Under the pieces are notes generated by a model, which was not told the DNA's origin, searched no databases, and was given only the letters and a program-made list of their open reading frames with translations. Below are positions 46,401 through 55,300 of a DNA stretch of 64,000 nt, in pieces. Numbering within the stretch: the stretch's first letter is position 1; each line of letters begins with the position of its first letter. This stretch comes from Achromobacter sp. RTa (GTDB lineage: Bacteria > Pseudomonadota > Gammaproteobacteria > Burkholderiales > Burkholderiaceae_B), in contig NZ_JPYO01000046.1 of assembly GCF_000757485.1 (NCBI RefSeq), positions 345,257 to 409,256 on the forward strand. The letters are read 5' to 3'. A program made the position numbers and the translations under genes.

Positions 46401-48113
46401 CTGGGCGTGCGCCACATCTACGATTCGCGCTCGCTGTCCTACGCCGACGAGATCCTGGCCGACACCGGCGGACGCGGCGTGGACGTCGTGCTGAACTCCC
46501 TGGCCGGCGAAGCCGTCAACCGCAACCTGCGCGTGCTGAAGCCGTTTGGCCGTTTCCTGGAACTGGGCAAACGCGACTTCTACGAAAACACCCGCATCGG
46601 CCTGCGCCCGTTCCGCAACAACATCAGCTACTTCGGCATCGACGCCGACCAGTTGATGAACGAGCGCCCCGGCCTCACGCAGCGCCTGTTCGCGGAAATG
46701 ATGGCCCTGTTCCGCCAGGGCGCGCTGCACCCGCTGCCCTACACCGTCTTCGACGCCAACGACATCGTCGACGCCTTCCGCTACATGCAGCAGGCGCGCC
46801 AGATCGGCAAGATCGTCGTCACCTACCGCAACGGCATCAGCGGCGTCCATCACCCCGCCTCCCAAACCGCCGGCGGCCTGGCGCTGCCGGCCGACGCCAC
46901 CTATCTGGTCACCGGCGGCCTCGGCGGCTTCGGCCTGCGCACCGCGCAATGGCTGGCCGACCGCGGCGCGCGCAACCTCATCCTGATCAGCCGCAGCGGC
47001 CCCGCAAGCGAAACCGCCCAGGCGGCCATCGCGGCTTTCGAAGCCCAGGGCGTGCGCGTCCACGCGGCCGCCTGCGACGTCACCGACCGCGCAGCGCTGG
47101 CCAGCCTGCTGCAGGAAACCTCGGCCACGCTGCCGCCCCTGAAAGGCGTGGTCCACGCCGCCGTGGTCATCGACGACGGCCTAGCCCGCAGCGCCACGCC
47201 CGAACAAATCCAACGCACCCTGGCCGCCAAGGTGCTGGGCGCCCAGCACCTGCACGAACTCACGCGCGCGCTGCCCCTGGACCTGTTCGTCTTCTACTCA
47301 TCGGCCACCACCCTGTTCGGCAACCCTGGGCAAAGCAACTACGTCGCCGCCAACGCCTGGCTGGAACGCCTGGCCGCGCAGCGCCGCGCCGAAGGCCTGC
47401 CCGCCACCTGCGTGCGCTGGGGCGCCATCGACGACGTCGGCTTCCTGGCCCGCAACGAAAAAATCAAGGACGCCCTCCAAAGCCGCATGGGCGGCGGCGC
47501 CCTGGCCTCGCAGGTCGCGCTGGACGCGCTGGAAGCCATGCTGGCGGCCGACGCGTCCGGGCTGGGCGTGCTGGAACTGGACTGGCGCGCGCTCAGCCGC
47601 TTCCTCCCCACCGCCGGCCTGCCCAAGTTCTCCGACATCGCCCGCCGGGCCGGCGACGCCGGCGAAGACGACGGCGGCTCGGACGACATCGCGCACCTGC
47701 TCGCCACACTGGACGACGAGGCCCTGCACGAACGCTTCACCGAAATGCTCAAGGCCGAGATCGGTGAGATCCTGCGCGTCGCGCCCGACAAGATCGAAGC
47801 CACCCGGTCGGTCTACGACATGGGCCTGGACTCGCTCATGGGCGTGGAACTGGTCGTGGCGCTGGAGAACCGCTTCGGCATCCGCCTGCCCGTCATGGCG
47901 CTGAACGAAAGCCCCACCCCCGCCAAGCTCGCCGAGAAGCTCGTTCTGCTGCTGCGCGACGAACACGACGGCGACGCCGCCGACGCCGTTACCGCCAGCG
48001 TGCAGCAGGTCGTCGCGCACCACGCCGCGGAGGTCGCCTCCAGCTCGGTCTCGGAATTCGTCGACGAGATCAAACTCAACGGCAGCCTCCCCAAGCAACG
48101 CATGATTCAGTAG
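40491..48113 (+). CDS. wcbR: single-module highly reducing type I polyketide / fatty-acid synthase, WcbR-like
   Basis: The 2540-residue synthase has, in order: KS (about 1-430; Cys172 in DTACSSS, His307 in EAHGTGT, His347 in NLGHLEA), AT (about 520-830; Ser621 in GHSVGE), DH (about 900-1180; His917 and His923 in HPVLADHVV, LHPALLDCTFQ), a degenerate methyltransferase-like region (about 1210-1570), ER (about 1770-2110; HGAAGGVG at 1934), KR (about 2135-2400; TGGLGGFG at 2142, Tyr2284) and ACP (Ser2448 in GLDSLMG). No thioesterase is present. A set of this kind builds saturated chains iteratively. Domain order and the adjacent oxoamine synthase match WcbR of the Burkholderia pseudomallei capsule cluster. 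Start ATG 40491. Confidence 0.93.
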   Translation: MRKRVAVIGLSFRFPSTTNDSYWPALLEGRDLVTRVENDRWSADAYLHPAKDHPGTAYTFAAGSIGDVSGFDAGFFGISPREAALMDPQQRLLLEMSWEALENAGIPASTLRGSNCGVYIGIASADYAYRLAEDLGAVDASMATGNTASIAANRLSYFFDLRGPSIAMDTACSSSLVAFHQACRAIQSGECSQALAGGVSLHLHPYGFITFTKASMLSPRGRCNVFDASGDGYVRSEGGGMFLLKDYDQAVADGDNILAVVAGTAVNTDGRKSGLTVPSADAQAALMRQAYEQAGISPADIDYLEAHGTGTAVGDPIETRAIGLALAQQRGKDAPLPIGSVKSNLGHLEAASGVAGLVKALYVLRHREVPATIGIKTLNPKIQFQDWNLDVVTQNRKLRPAGKLVVGVNSFGFGGANAHVILESPPPRSAAAEGKMAKTAPIPVLVSGKSVQALRAAAGEMAEALRGQPAKFLYNAAYHAAMRRDWHNERAVVFGTQCNSVADLLQQFAESGDSTSGVVAGSALPKASGPVLVYSGNGSQWANMGRRLLADPVFASAVDEVDSLFAQYADFSLRKELAGENGDDRYERTEVAQPALFALQVGITRMLAQRGVVPSAVIGHSVGEVAAAWACGALSLPDAVRVIFQRSRLQGQTKGQGRMTAVGISGEEALALIAQHNLGASVCVAGFNSSRGATVAGSPDALAVLEAELAEQSLFYRRLDLDYAFHSPAMDAIEAGIRESLADIQPRAGDVPFYSTVTGALLDGAELNAGYWWRNVREAVRFEQAANQLAGEGNNVYVEIGPHPVLRSYLNDTLKSADMQGRVLSTATRGGDDPEKIWNAAGQVIVSGGHLDLPSLFPWVGPFVDLPTYPWQRERHWHPVTSESLGLLTRRMAHPLLGYAMQQHEHSWENQLDTQSHPVLADHVVGDAVVFPGTGFAEIALAAALRWQGGSADCAELEELEIHAPLLLNAAPSKVLRLQLDDSDGRFRINAKDTGSTEPWVKHASGRLLREPRLARLTQPELTLPERAPDFTGDSHNALTRAVGLDYGPAFRAVKHGWMESETSALAVLQADACLAADLDATHLHPALLDCTFQLIIQLLRNDPAMGQGIAYVPSKIGRLSLRANAGQPAAARVRLERRAPHSLTASFELYNAEGVQIAAVEQARFRSIRLRKAAADHLSFLDTAAIPRPHAPFGPNPVDHEGLRAALAEAVAQCMAGGAHARYADEVDPLLESLCDSFALDALRVIAPDGRLVPQALITELGRHTPESAPLLQYVIGRLTAAGYVEAQATGIALPADDGGEGGATDIWNTLLREYPDYAQIVHAVGRIGLHLPALLRGEAAVDEICPRATTPAAINRSLLGAASGQRLGVALRAALEQAQAARLPGQRLAVMEVGQAAPLFNFNCCDALDFNVADYCYASTDADMQDHVGHQQSERYPNARTERIAEDGDAAVPRCDLVIFHCEFDTLDAARNALKHARASLRAGGVLLFCGAHPATWADFVFGGRQQWWQPGEQGEQLSTQQPAGFWRDELQALGLQCDDPLEFTQSLATGAYLLTARLDAGQAAAPAQAPAAAPARWLILGDKNPEHGAGLAQALEASLSAAGHHVRLVAGAAPEALDALLLAGDASEPVAHVVHLDGLAWADAHETPDELLAKQTRRCATAAAVIQACERTQVPATVWLVTADAAQYLRQTPQAAGMHALNDASLWGYGRTLANEASNFRIRMVDLPLAQAGQMADALARELTSMDDEDEILLAPGGERYAPRMRIAPRPAPDTARAAEAHAVRLGFEFPGQLRNLRWESCPAPAPAGDQLEVRIEATGLNFRDVMYALGLLSDEAIENGFAGPTLGLEFSGTVTRVGPDASGYSVGDAVVGFGPASFGDRVLTRPSAISHIPDGFSFEAAATIPSTFFTVYYALQHLARLEEGEKILIHGAAGGVGIAAIQFAQCLGAEIYATAGSDEKRDLLRLLGVRHIYDSRSLSYADEILADTGGRGVDVVLNSLAGEAVNRNLRVLKPFGRFLELGKRDFYENTRIGLRPFRNNISYFGIDADQLMNERPGLTQRLFAEMMALFRQGALHPLPYTVFDANDIVDAFRYMQQARQIGKIVVTYRNGISGVHHPASQTAGGLALPADATYLVTGGLGGFGLRTAQWLADRGARNLILISRSGPASETAQAAIAAFEAQGVRVHAAACDVTDRAALASLLQETSATLPPLKGVVHAAVVIDDGLARSATPEQIQRTLAAKVLGAQHLHELTRALPLDLFVFYSSATTLFGNPGQSNYVAANAWLERLAAQRRAEGLPATCVRWGAIDDVGFLARNEKIKDALQSRMGGGALASQVALDALEAMLAADASGLGVLELDWRALSRFLPTAGLPKFSDIARRAGDAGEDDGGSDDIAHLLATLDDEALHERFTEMLKAEIGEILRVAPDKIEATRSVYDMGLDSLMGVELVVALENRFGIRLPVMALNESPTPAKLAEKLVLLLRDEHDGDAADAVTASVQQVVAHHAAEVASSSVSEFVDEIKLNGSLPKQRMIQ

Positions 48114-48120
48114 ACAAGAA

Positions 48121-49461
48121 TTGAGCACCGTAAAGAAGCTGCCCGGCCTTGCCGCCGGCATCAAGGACAAACTCATCCAGCAGGCGCTGGAACGCAAACT
48201 GCGCCAGGCCGCCGCGCCCTCCAGCCAGGCGCTGGCGCGCCCCGCTGAAAAGAAAGCCGAGATCCCCGAGGAACACTACCGGTTCCACCTGCATCCCGGC
48301 TACCAGCAGTTGCGCATCATCAACGACGGCGCCAGCCGCCTGGGCATCAAAAACCCCTTCTTCAAGCTGCATGAAGGCACCGCAGGCGCCGCCACCCAGA
48401 TCGGCGGCAACGGCTACATCAACTACGCCAGCTACAACTACCTGAACATGTCCGGCGACCCGGACGTGATCGCCGCGGCCAAGGCCGCCATCGATCGCTA
48501 CGGCACGTCCGTCTCCGCCAGCCGCCTCGTCTCGGGCGAACGCCCCGTGCACCGCGAACTCGAAACCGAGCTCGCCTCGCTCTACGGCGTGGACGACGCC
48601 GTCACCTTCGTCAGCGGCCACGCCACCAACGTATCCACCATCGGCTACCTCTTCGGCCCGCGCGACCTGGTCCTGCACGACGAACTGATCCACAACAGCG
48701 TCCTGCAAGGCATTCAGCTATCCGGCGCCCGCCGCCTGCCCTTCCGCCACAACGACTGGGAAGCCCTGGACGCCATCCTGCAAGACCAGCGGCATCAATT
48801 CGAACGCGTGCTGATCGTGCTGGAAGGCATCTACAGCATGGACGGCGATTACCCCGACCTGCCCCGTTTCGTTGAAATCAAACAGCGCCACCGCGCCTTC
48901 CTGATGGTCGACGAAGCCCATTCCCTGGGCGTCATGGGCTCGCGCGGCTATGGCATCCGCGAACACTTCGGCATGGACGGCAAGGACGTCGATATCTGGA
49001 TGGGCACGCTCAGCAAGACGCTGGCTGGCTGCGGCGGATATATCGCCGGTGAAACGGCGCTGGTGGAACATTTGAAGTTCCTGGCGCCGGGGTTCCTGTA
49101 TAGCGTCGGCATGCCTCCTAGTGTGGCGGCTGCGTCGCTGGAGGCGCTGCGCAAGATGAAGAAATTGCCCGAACGCGTTGCGACGCTGCAGGCGCGGGGG
49201 AAGTTTTTTCTTGAGCAGGCGAAAGCGGCGGGGATTAATACCGGCACAAGCATGGGATTCGCCGTGGTGCCGGCGATTACGGGGAGTTCGTTGAAGGCGA
49301 CGCGGCTAGCCACGGAGCTGTTCGCTCACGGCATCAATGTGCAACCGATCCTCTACCCCGCAGTACCGGAAAAATCGGCGCGGTTGCGCTTCTTCATTTC
49401 CTGCCAACACTCTGAAGAGCAATTGCTGCGCACTATTGAGTTATTGCGCACGGCAACATGA
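48121..49461 (+). CDS. wcbT: alpha-oxoamine synthase (AONS/serine palmitoyltransferase fold), WcbT-like
   Basis: The 446-residue PLP enzyme has the AOS hallmarks: INYASYNYLNMSGDPDV, GTSVSASRLVSGE, VDEAHSLGVMG and the PLP lysine Lys299 in GTLSKTLAGCGG. These enzymes condense an acyl thioester with an amino acid (Ser, Gly or Ala) and release CO2. Placed 7 bp after a thioesterase-less PKS, it is the likely chain-release enzyme, giving a long-chain 2-amino-3-ketone. The start is TTG 48121 with a weak ribosome-binding site. Codon style changes abruptly just after the Lys299 codon. Confidence 0.9.
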   Translation: MSTVKKLPGLAAGIKDKLIQQALERKLRQAAAPSSQALARPAEKKAEIPEEHYRFHLHPGYQQLRIINDGASRLGIKNPFFKLHEGTAGAATQIGGNGYINYASYNYLNMSGDPDVIAAAKAAIDRYGTSVSASRLVSGERPVHRELETELASLYGVDDAVTFVSGHATNVSTIGYLFGPRDLVLHDELIHNSVLQGIQLSGARRLPFRHNDWEALDAILQDQRHQFERVLIVLEGIYSMDGDYPDLPRFVEIKQRHRAFLMVDEAHSLGVMGSRGYGIREHFGMDGKDVDIWMGTLSKTLAGCGGYIAGETALVEHLKFLAPGFLYSVGMPPSVAAASLEALRKMKKLPERVATLQARGKFFLEQAKAAGINTGTSMGFAVVPAITGSSLKATRLATELFAHGINVQPILYPAVPEKSARLRFFISCQHSEEQLLRTIELLRTAT

Positions 49462-49828
49462 TGCGCAGGCCCTTAGAGAAAATTGGAATATTCGAGCGCG
49501 AACATCGCGTACATGTGCTTTCATCATTTTCAATTTATACATTTCCATCGTCACATCGCTTACCGAATTGCCTCGATACACTGCGCTCACAGTCAATTCT
49601 GCAGGATTATGCCCACCTAGCCCCGAATCGACGTTCATTATGAAATACATGTAGTGCCTTGCAACAGATTGCCGCGGCGCAGCAACATGATTTGATCCAT
49701 ACTGCAAAGTTTACTGGGGACTGAACAGCCTCCGTGGCCGAACTAGTAGATCCGTAGCCATGGGCTAGCCAACCCTCTCTAATGCGTTGAATCAAGCACC
49801 CTCTTTAATTTTGGAGCCTTAGTCGTTC
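49462..49828. other. 367-bp gene-free junction between lipid and glycan modules
   Basis: No gene is supported. The sequence is clearly lower in GC than the PKS genes. Near its right end ACCCTCT-c-TAAT (49772) and ACCCTCT-t-TAAT (49798) repeat 26 bp apart. It could hold the promoter of the wecB operon and marks the compositional boundary. Confidence 0.45.
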
Positions 49829-50971
49829 ATGAAAGTTCTTACGGTATTCGGGACGCGCCCGGAAGCCATCAAAATGGCTCCCGTCGTCGCTGCGCTCAAC
49901 ACCCATGCCAACATCGAATCGCGTGTCTGCGTCACCGGCCAACATAGACACATGCTTGATCAAGTGCTGCAGCTGTTCAGCATCAAACCCGATTACGACC
50001 TAGACATCATGCGTCCCGGGCAAGATCTATATTCCGTCACGGCCCGCGTGCTGGAAGGCATGCGCGACGTGCTCCAGGATTTCCGCCCCGACTACGTCCT
50101 TGTGCACGGCGACACGACCACGACATTGGCAGCCTCGATGGCAGCGTTTTACTCCCGTATCCCGGTTGGCCACGTCGAAGCCGGCCTCCGGACTCACAAC
50201 CTCTATTCGCCCTGGCCCGAAGAAGCCAACCGCCAGATCACCGGCGTGCTCGCCGCGCTGCATTTCGCGCCTACCGAACAATCCCGGCAGAATCTGCTGA
50301 CCGAGAACAAGCCGGAAGCGGCAATCCTGGTGACAGGCAACACCGTTATCGACGCGCTTCTGACTGTGCAATCCAAAGTCAGGGAGAACGGACCGTTGCG
50401 CGATGCTCTGCATGCGCAATACCCGTTCCTCGCCGACGACAAACGCATGGTGCTGATTACCGGGCATCGCCGTGAAAACTTCGGCGGCGGTTTCGAAGCG
50501 ATCTGCGAGGCGATCCGGCAACTGTCGCTGCGCTACCCGGAAATGCAATTCGTCTATCCCGTGCACCTCAATCCGAACGTGCGCGAGCCCGTGAATCGCC
50601 TGCTTACGGGATTGGGCAATGTGCACCTCATCGAACCCCTGGAGTACGAACCTTTCGTTTACTTCATGGGCAAGAGCTTCATCATCCTGACCGACTCTGG
50701 CGGCATTCAGGAAGAGGCGCCCTCTCTTGGCAAGCCCGTGCTTGTCATGCGCGACAACACCGAGCGCCCCGAAGCCGTTGCAGCCGGAACCGTGCGCATG
50801 GTCGGCACCGACTCGCAACGTATCGTCCAAGCGGTAAGCGACCTGACCGACAACGAAGCCTCCTACCAGAAAATGGCCTATGCCCATAACCCGTACGGCG
50901 ATGGAGAAGCCTCGCCTCGCATCGTCCAGGCGCTCTTGAACCACTTTCAAACCCAGCAAAGCTCGAAATGA
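49829..50971 (+). CDS. wecB: UDP-N-acetylglucosamine 2-epimerase (non-hydrolysing)
   Basis: The 380-residue enzyme converts UDP-GlcNAc to UDP-ManNAc. Family motifs include [40 protein letters not shown] and [20 protein letters not shown] followed by TERPE. It starts at ATG 49829 with GGAGCC upstream, and its stop overlaps the wecC ATG by 4 bp. It supplies the precursor for ManNAcA in the surface glycan. Confidence 0.96.
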   Translation: MKVLTVFGTRPEAIKMAPVVAALNTHANIESRVCVTGQHRHMLDQVLQLFSIKPDYDLDIMRPGQDLYSVTARVLEGMRDVLQDFRPDYVLVHGDTTTTLAASMAAFYSRIPVGHVEAGLRTHNLYSPWPEEANRQITGVLAALHFAPTEQSRQNLLTENKPEAAILVTGNTVIDALLTVQSKVRENGPLRDALHAQYPFLADDKRMVLITGHRRENFGGGFEAICEAIRQLSLRYPEMQFVYPVHLNPNVREPVNRLLTGLGNVHLIEPLEYEPFVYFMGKSFIILTDSGGIQEEAPSLGKPVLVMRDNTERPEAVAAGTVRMVGTDSQRIVQAVSDLTDNEASYQKMAYAHNPYGDGEASPRIVQALLNHFQTQQSSK

Positions 50972-52242
50972 CGCAGAACACTACTACCCCCACCGTTTCG
51001 GTCATCGGCCTCGGCTACATCGGCCTGCCCACTGCGGCAATGCTCGCCTCCCGCCAGGTCAAGGTCGTCGGCGTCGACATCAATCAGCATGCGGTCGATA
51101 CAATCAACCGTGGTGCGATCCATATCGTCGAACCCGGCCTCGAGAGCATCGTGCAGTCGGTGGTCAAGGAAGGTTGGCTGCGCGCGACCACCAAGCCGGA
51201 AGCTGCGGACGCGTTTCTCATTGCCGTGCCCACCCCGTTCAAAGGCGACTACGAACCCGATCTGTCCTATATCCAAGCTGCGGTCGAAGCAATCGCCCCA
51301 GTGTTACGCCCGGGCAACGTCGTAATCCTCGAATCCACCTCCCCGGTCGGCACTACCGAACAGATGGTTCAATGGCTGTCGGAACTGCGTCACGACCTGA
51401 AATTGCCTCTGCAAGGCAGCATCGACAGCGACATTTACGTAGCCTATTGCCCGGAACGCGTGCTGCCCGGCCAGGTCGTGCGCGAATTGGTTGAAAACGA
51501 CCGCATCGTCGGCGGTATCAACCCGATCTCCGCCGAGAAGGCAAAGGCCGTCTACAAGCTGTTCGTGGAAGGTCAGTTGCTCGAAACCAACGCGCGCACC
51601 GCGGAAATGTCCAAGCTCACGGAAAACGCCTTCCGCGACGTGAACATCGCCTTCGCCAATGAGCTTTCGCTGATCTGCGACAAGCTGCAGATCAATGTGT
51701 GGGAACTGATCGGCCTGGCCAACCATCATCCGCGGGTAAACATCCTGCAGCCCGGCGCGGGCGTCGGCGGCCACTGCATCGCGGTAGATCCGTGGTTCAT
51801 TGTCAACAAGACCCCCGAGCAGGCGCGCCTAACCCGCACCGCCCGCGAAGTCAACGATTCCAAACCGCACTGGGTTTTCGGACAGATCGAGGCAGCAATT
51901 CACAAGGTCGAAGCCCACGGCACGCCCCGAGGCGAGGTCAAGGTCGCGCTGCTGGGCCTGGCGTTCAAACCCAATATCGACGACCTGCGTGAAAGCCCCG
52001 CCCTGCATATCGCTCAGGAAATCAGCGAAAAGGTCGATTGCGAACTCTATTACGTAGAGCCGTATATCGACGAACTGCCCAAATCGTTCAAACGCGGCGC
52101 CCTCGCACCCATGGACCAAGCACTGCGTGAAGCCGACGTGGTCGCCGTGCTGGTCAAGCATAGCCAGTTCTCGGAGATGCCCTTGACCATCAAGCAAGGC
52201 GCCCATCTGGTCGACGTCGTGGGATTGCCCTCCAAACGTTGA
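50968..52242 (+). CDS. wecC: UDP-N-acetyl-D-mannosamine dehydrogenase
   Basis: The 424-residue NAD-dependent enzyme oxidises UDP-ManNAc to UDP-ManNAcA in two steps. It has the Rossmann motif [10 protein letters not shown], the central [18 protein letters not shown] helix and the catalytic Cys270 in [13 protein letters not shown], with [15 protein letters not shown] in the C-terminal domain. Coupled to wecB by a 4-bp overlap. The product implies an acidic, ManNAcA-containing polysaccharide. Confidence 0.95.
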   Translation: MTQNTTTPTVSVIGLGYIGLPTAAMLASRQVKVVGVDINQHAVDTINRGAIHIVEPGLESIVQSVVKEGWLRATTKPEAADAFLIAVPTPFKGDYEPDLSYIQAAVEAIAPVLRPGNVVILESTSPVGTTEQMVQWLSELRHDLKLPLQGSIDSDIYVAYCPERVLPGQVVRELVENDRIVGGINPISAEKAKAVYKLFVEGQLLETNARTAEMSKLTENAFRDVNIAFANELSLICDKLQINVWELIGLANHHPRVNILQPGAGVGGHCIAVDPWFIVNKTPEQARLTRTAREVNDSKPHWVFGQIEAAIHKVEAHGTPRGEVKVALLGLAFKPNIDDLRESPALHIAQEISEKVDCELYYVEPYIDELPKSFKRGALAPMDQALREADVVAVLVKHSQFSEMPLTIKQGAHLVDVVGLPSKR

Positions 52243-52331
52243 CCCTGAATCAGGCAGGCGGCGACTAGATCAGGAACCACCCGCCTAGCCGTGACCCCGG
52301 ACGCTCATCCTAGCAAGGCAAGCTAGAGAGA

Positions 52332-55300
52332 GTGTCCTCATTTTTTACGACGAGAGCTATGTCAGCCGTACTTACGATGCAGCAACGAGGATGGGAAGCC
52401 TACGCCGGCAAACTGGGCGTGGACGTAATGCAGAAAACGCAGAAATGCCTGGATTGGATTTGCAGCCAGGTGGAAGGCGAATACGTCCTGGATGCCGACT
52501 GCGGTCAGGCGGCCATCCTCATGTTGCTTGCGCGAGAAGGCAAGGCAGTCGTCGGACTATGCTCTCGTAGCGCCGCATTGACGCAGGCCAGCTCGTTCAT
52601 CGGAGAGGAGCCCGCCCAGGTCCAACGCAACATCACACTGCAGACGGGATCGTTGCAGAGCAACCATACCCTGATCGATCGCACCTTCGACACCGTGCTG
52701 CTGCCGCAAAGCCTGATCCAGGAAGAACATCCCGGTGATCATGTCGAGCTCGCATTTCGCAAGCTGAAACCAGGCGGCAGACTGATTTCGCTCTGGCCCT
52801 TCGGCGCCCTCGCTCCGTCCGGAGCCGGTTACTACCTGCGCGAGCCAATGAAATTGCTCGCTCGCCACTTCGAAACCCTTGAGGTCCGTTTGTTCGGGGA
52901 TGTGCTCGTCATCGTCGCCAACGCCCGCCTCAAGGTGCTGGAACGACTCCCCGCCCCTAATGCTTGGCCAGACAGCCTGATCCAGGAGGCGGAAAGCACC
53001 GTCACGCAGCTGCAGCAAGCCTCCAAAGGCCAGTTGCACGCAGCGCAAAGCCAGGCCCAGGAATTGCGCCATGAATTGGAACAAGCCAACGCCCAGTTGG
53101 CCGAGTTGATCCGCCTGCAGGCGGAACATGAAACCCAGGCGGCCACGCTAAAGGCGCAGCTCGATTCGATCCAGCATGCCGAACGCGACTCGGCTTCGAT
53201 AGCGCAAAACGAATTGCGCCAGTTGAAGACTGCGTTAAAAGAGAGCCAGGAAGCAGCGGTCACGTCGCAACATGCCGCAGCGCACGCGCAGGCTCAAGCC
53301 CGTATCCTTGAACTGGAGAAGGTGCAGGAAATCGCAGTCTTGCGGTACGAAAAGCTGCAGCGCGAAACCGCCATGCGGGAGGCGCAGCAGGATGCCGAGC
53401 TGAAAATTGCCGAAGCCAAGGCCGAAGTATCGGGCGCAGCCGAGGCGCTCACTGCCGCGCGCCAGGAACTCGACAAGCTGCGGCAGCGCTTCCAGGACGC
53501 CGAAGCGACCTCAGCCGCCCGAGAGGAAGTTTTCGGCAAGCGGATCGAAGAGTTGCAGCAATCACTCAACGCCAAGCAGGAAGAAATCGCTGAAGGCAAG
53601 TCGCGCATCGACGAACTTGTCGCGACGGTGTCGCAACGAGAAAGCGCCATTCTGAAGCTGGATGAGGAAATCGCAGAACTGCGCGATGCGCGAGAAGCGT
53701 TGGCTGCGGAGAAGCAGCAGACCGATGCCCGCATTATTGACATCGAAACGGCCGCGCAACAGACGGCCAAAGCCCTCGAGCAAGAAAGAGAACAGGCAAA
53801 GCGCCGCATAGACACGCTCGAAGCGTCGATCGCCGAAAGCGCTGCAACACGACAGTCGATGGCACAAACGCAGGCCCAGTTGCAAGCCGACAACAAATCG
53901 ATGGAATGGTCTCTGAAGACGCTGAATAACCAGTTGTCGGAAGCACGCACAACTCAGCGCAATACCCAGGCAGCGAGTGCTCAAGAGATACAGCAACTGC
54001 AGAAACAACTCGCAGAAGCGCAAAAGCGCGTTGACATGACGGCGGCTCAACTGAAAGAAGCCCAGATGAAGGGCCGAGAGTTCGTGACGCAGTTCAGGGA
54101 ATCGCAGTCGCAAGAGAAGGAAGCGGTAGAAAAAATCCGCCATCTTGAGCGCCGTATCCGCAACCTGGAGCAGCAGAAGGCCCAAGCCCTGCTCCAGGTT
54201 GAGCAAACGCGCAAAACCCTCTCCTTCCAGTTGGGCTATGCTCTACTTCACGCCTTCAAGTCCTGGTCATCGTTTATCGGTCTCCCCGGCGAATTAATCC
54301 GCATACACAAAGATGGCAAGGAACGGCGCAAGCGCAAACTCTTGAAGCAAACAGGGGCATCCCATGCGTCCGCTTCTGTCAAGGCTACTCCCCGCGCAGA
54401 ACCCAAAGTTGCGCCCCAAGCCTCGATCGTCACTCCTGCATCGGTAGCCGACTTCCTGCTTCAACAACAAAAGTTGAAGGTCGCAGGGATCATGGACGAA
54501 TTTACCTTTCACTCTTATGCTCCAGAGTGCGAACTGCTCCAGCTTCGCCCCGAAGACTGGCGCACGCAAGTCGACGACTTTCAGCCCGATCTCGTATTTA
54601 TCGAGTCCGCGTGGAAAGGCGTGGACGACAGCTGGAAGGGCATTATCAGCAACTGCACGGACGAGATCACCGGCCTGCTCGCACATTGTCGGGCTAAGGG
54701 TATTCCTTCGATCTTCTGGAACAAGGAAGACCCTGTCCATTTCAGCACCTTCATTCCGGTAGCGGGCTTAGTCGACCACGTATTCACCACAGACGTGGAC
54801 TGCTTGCCCAAATACAAGGCCGCGCTTGGCCACGACCGCGTTTCCCTGCTTCCGTTTGCCGCGCAACCGAAAACGCACAACCCGATCGAAAAATTCGATC
54901 GCAAAGACGCTTTCAACTTTGCGGGCTCCTACTACCTGCGGTATCCGGAACGCCAGCGCGATTTCGCCGCCCTTATCGATACTGTCTCCTCATTGAAACC
55001 CGTAGAAATCTACGATCGGAATTACGACAAACCGCACCCGCATTACGAGTTTCCGGAAAAATACTCTTCGATGATTCTGGGCAGCTTGCCCTTTTCCGAG
55101 ATCGATAAAGCCTATAAGGGATACCGCTATGGGGTGAACATGAACACCATCAAGCAATCCCAGACGATGTATGCGCGACGTGTTTTTGAATTGCTTGCCT
55201 CCAATACCGTGGTAGTAAGCAATTTTTCGCGCGGCGTACGAGTTATGTTTGGCGATTTGGTAGTATGTTCTGACGACGCGGACCAGATCCGGACCCAGCT

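Noticed and set aside
45612-47156. 514-residue minus-strand frame antisense to the ER/KR region
   Set aside because: Antisense shadow of intact ER and KR motifs on the plus strand; low complexity and no recognisable motif.
49441-49707. Small frames in the wcbT-wecB gap
   Set aside because: Short, without ribosome-binding sites or recognisable sequence; treated as intergenic.
53294-54206. Minus-strand Ser/Cys/Arg- or Leu/Phe/Arg-rich frames opposite the coiled coil
   Set aside because: They mirror the Gln/Glu/Ala-rich repeats of the plus-strand coiled coil and have no independent support.
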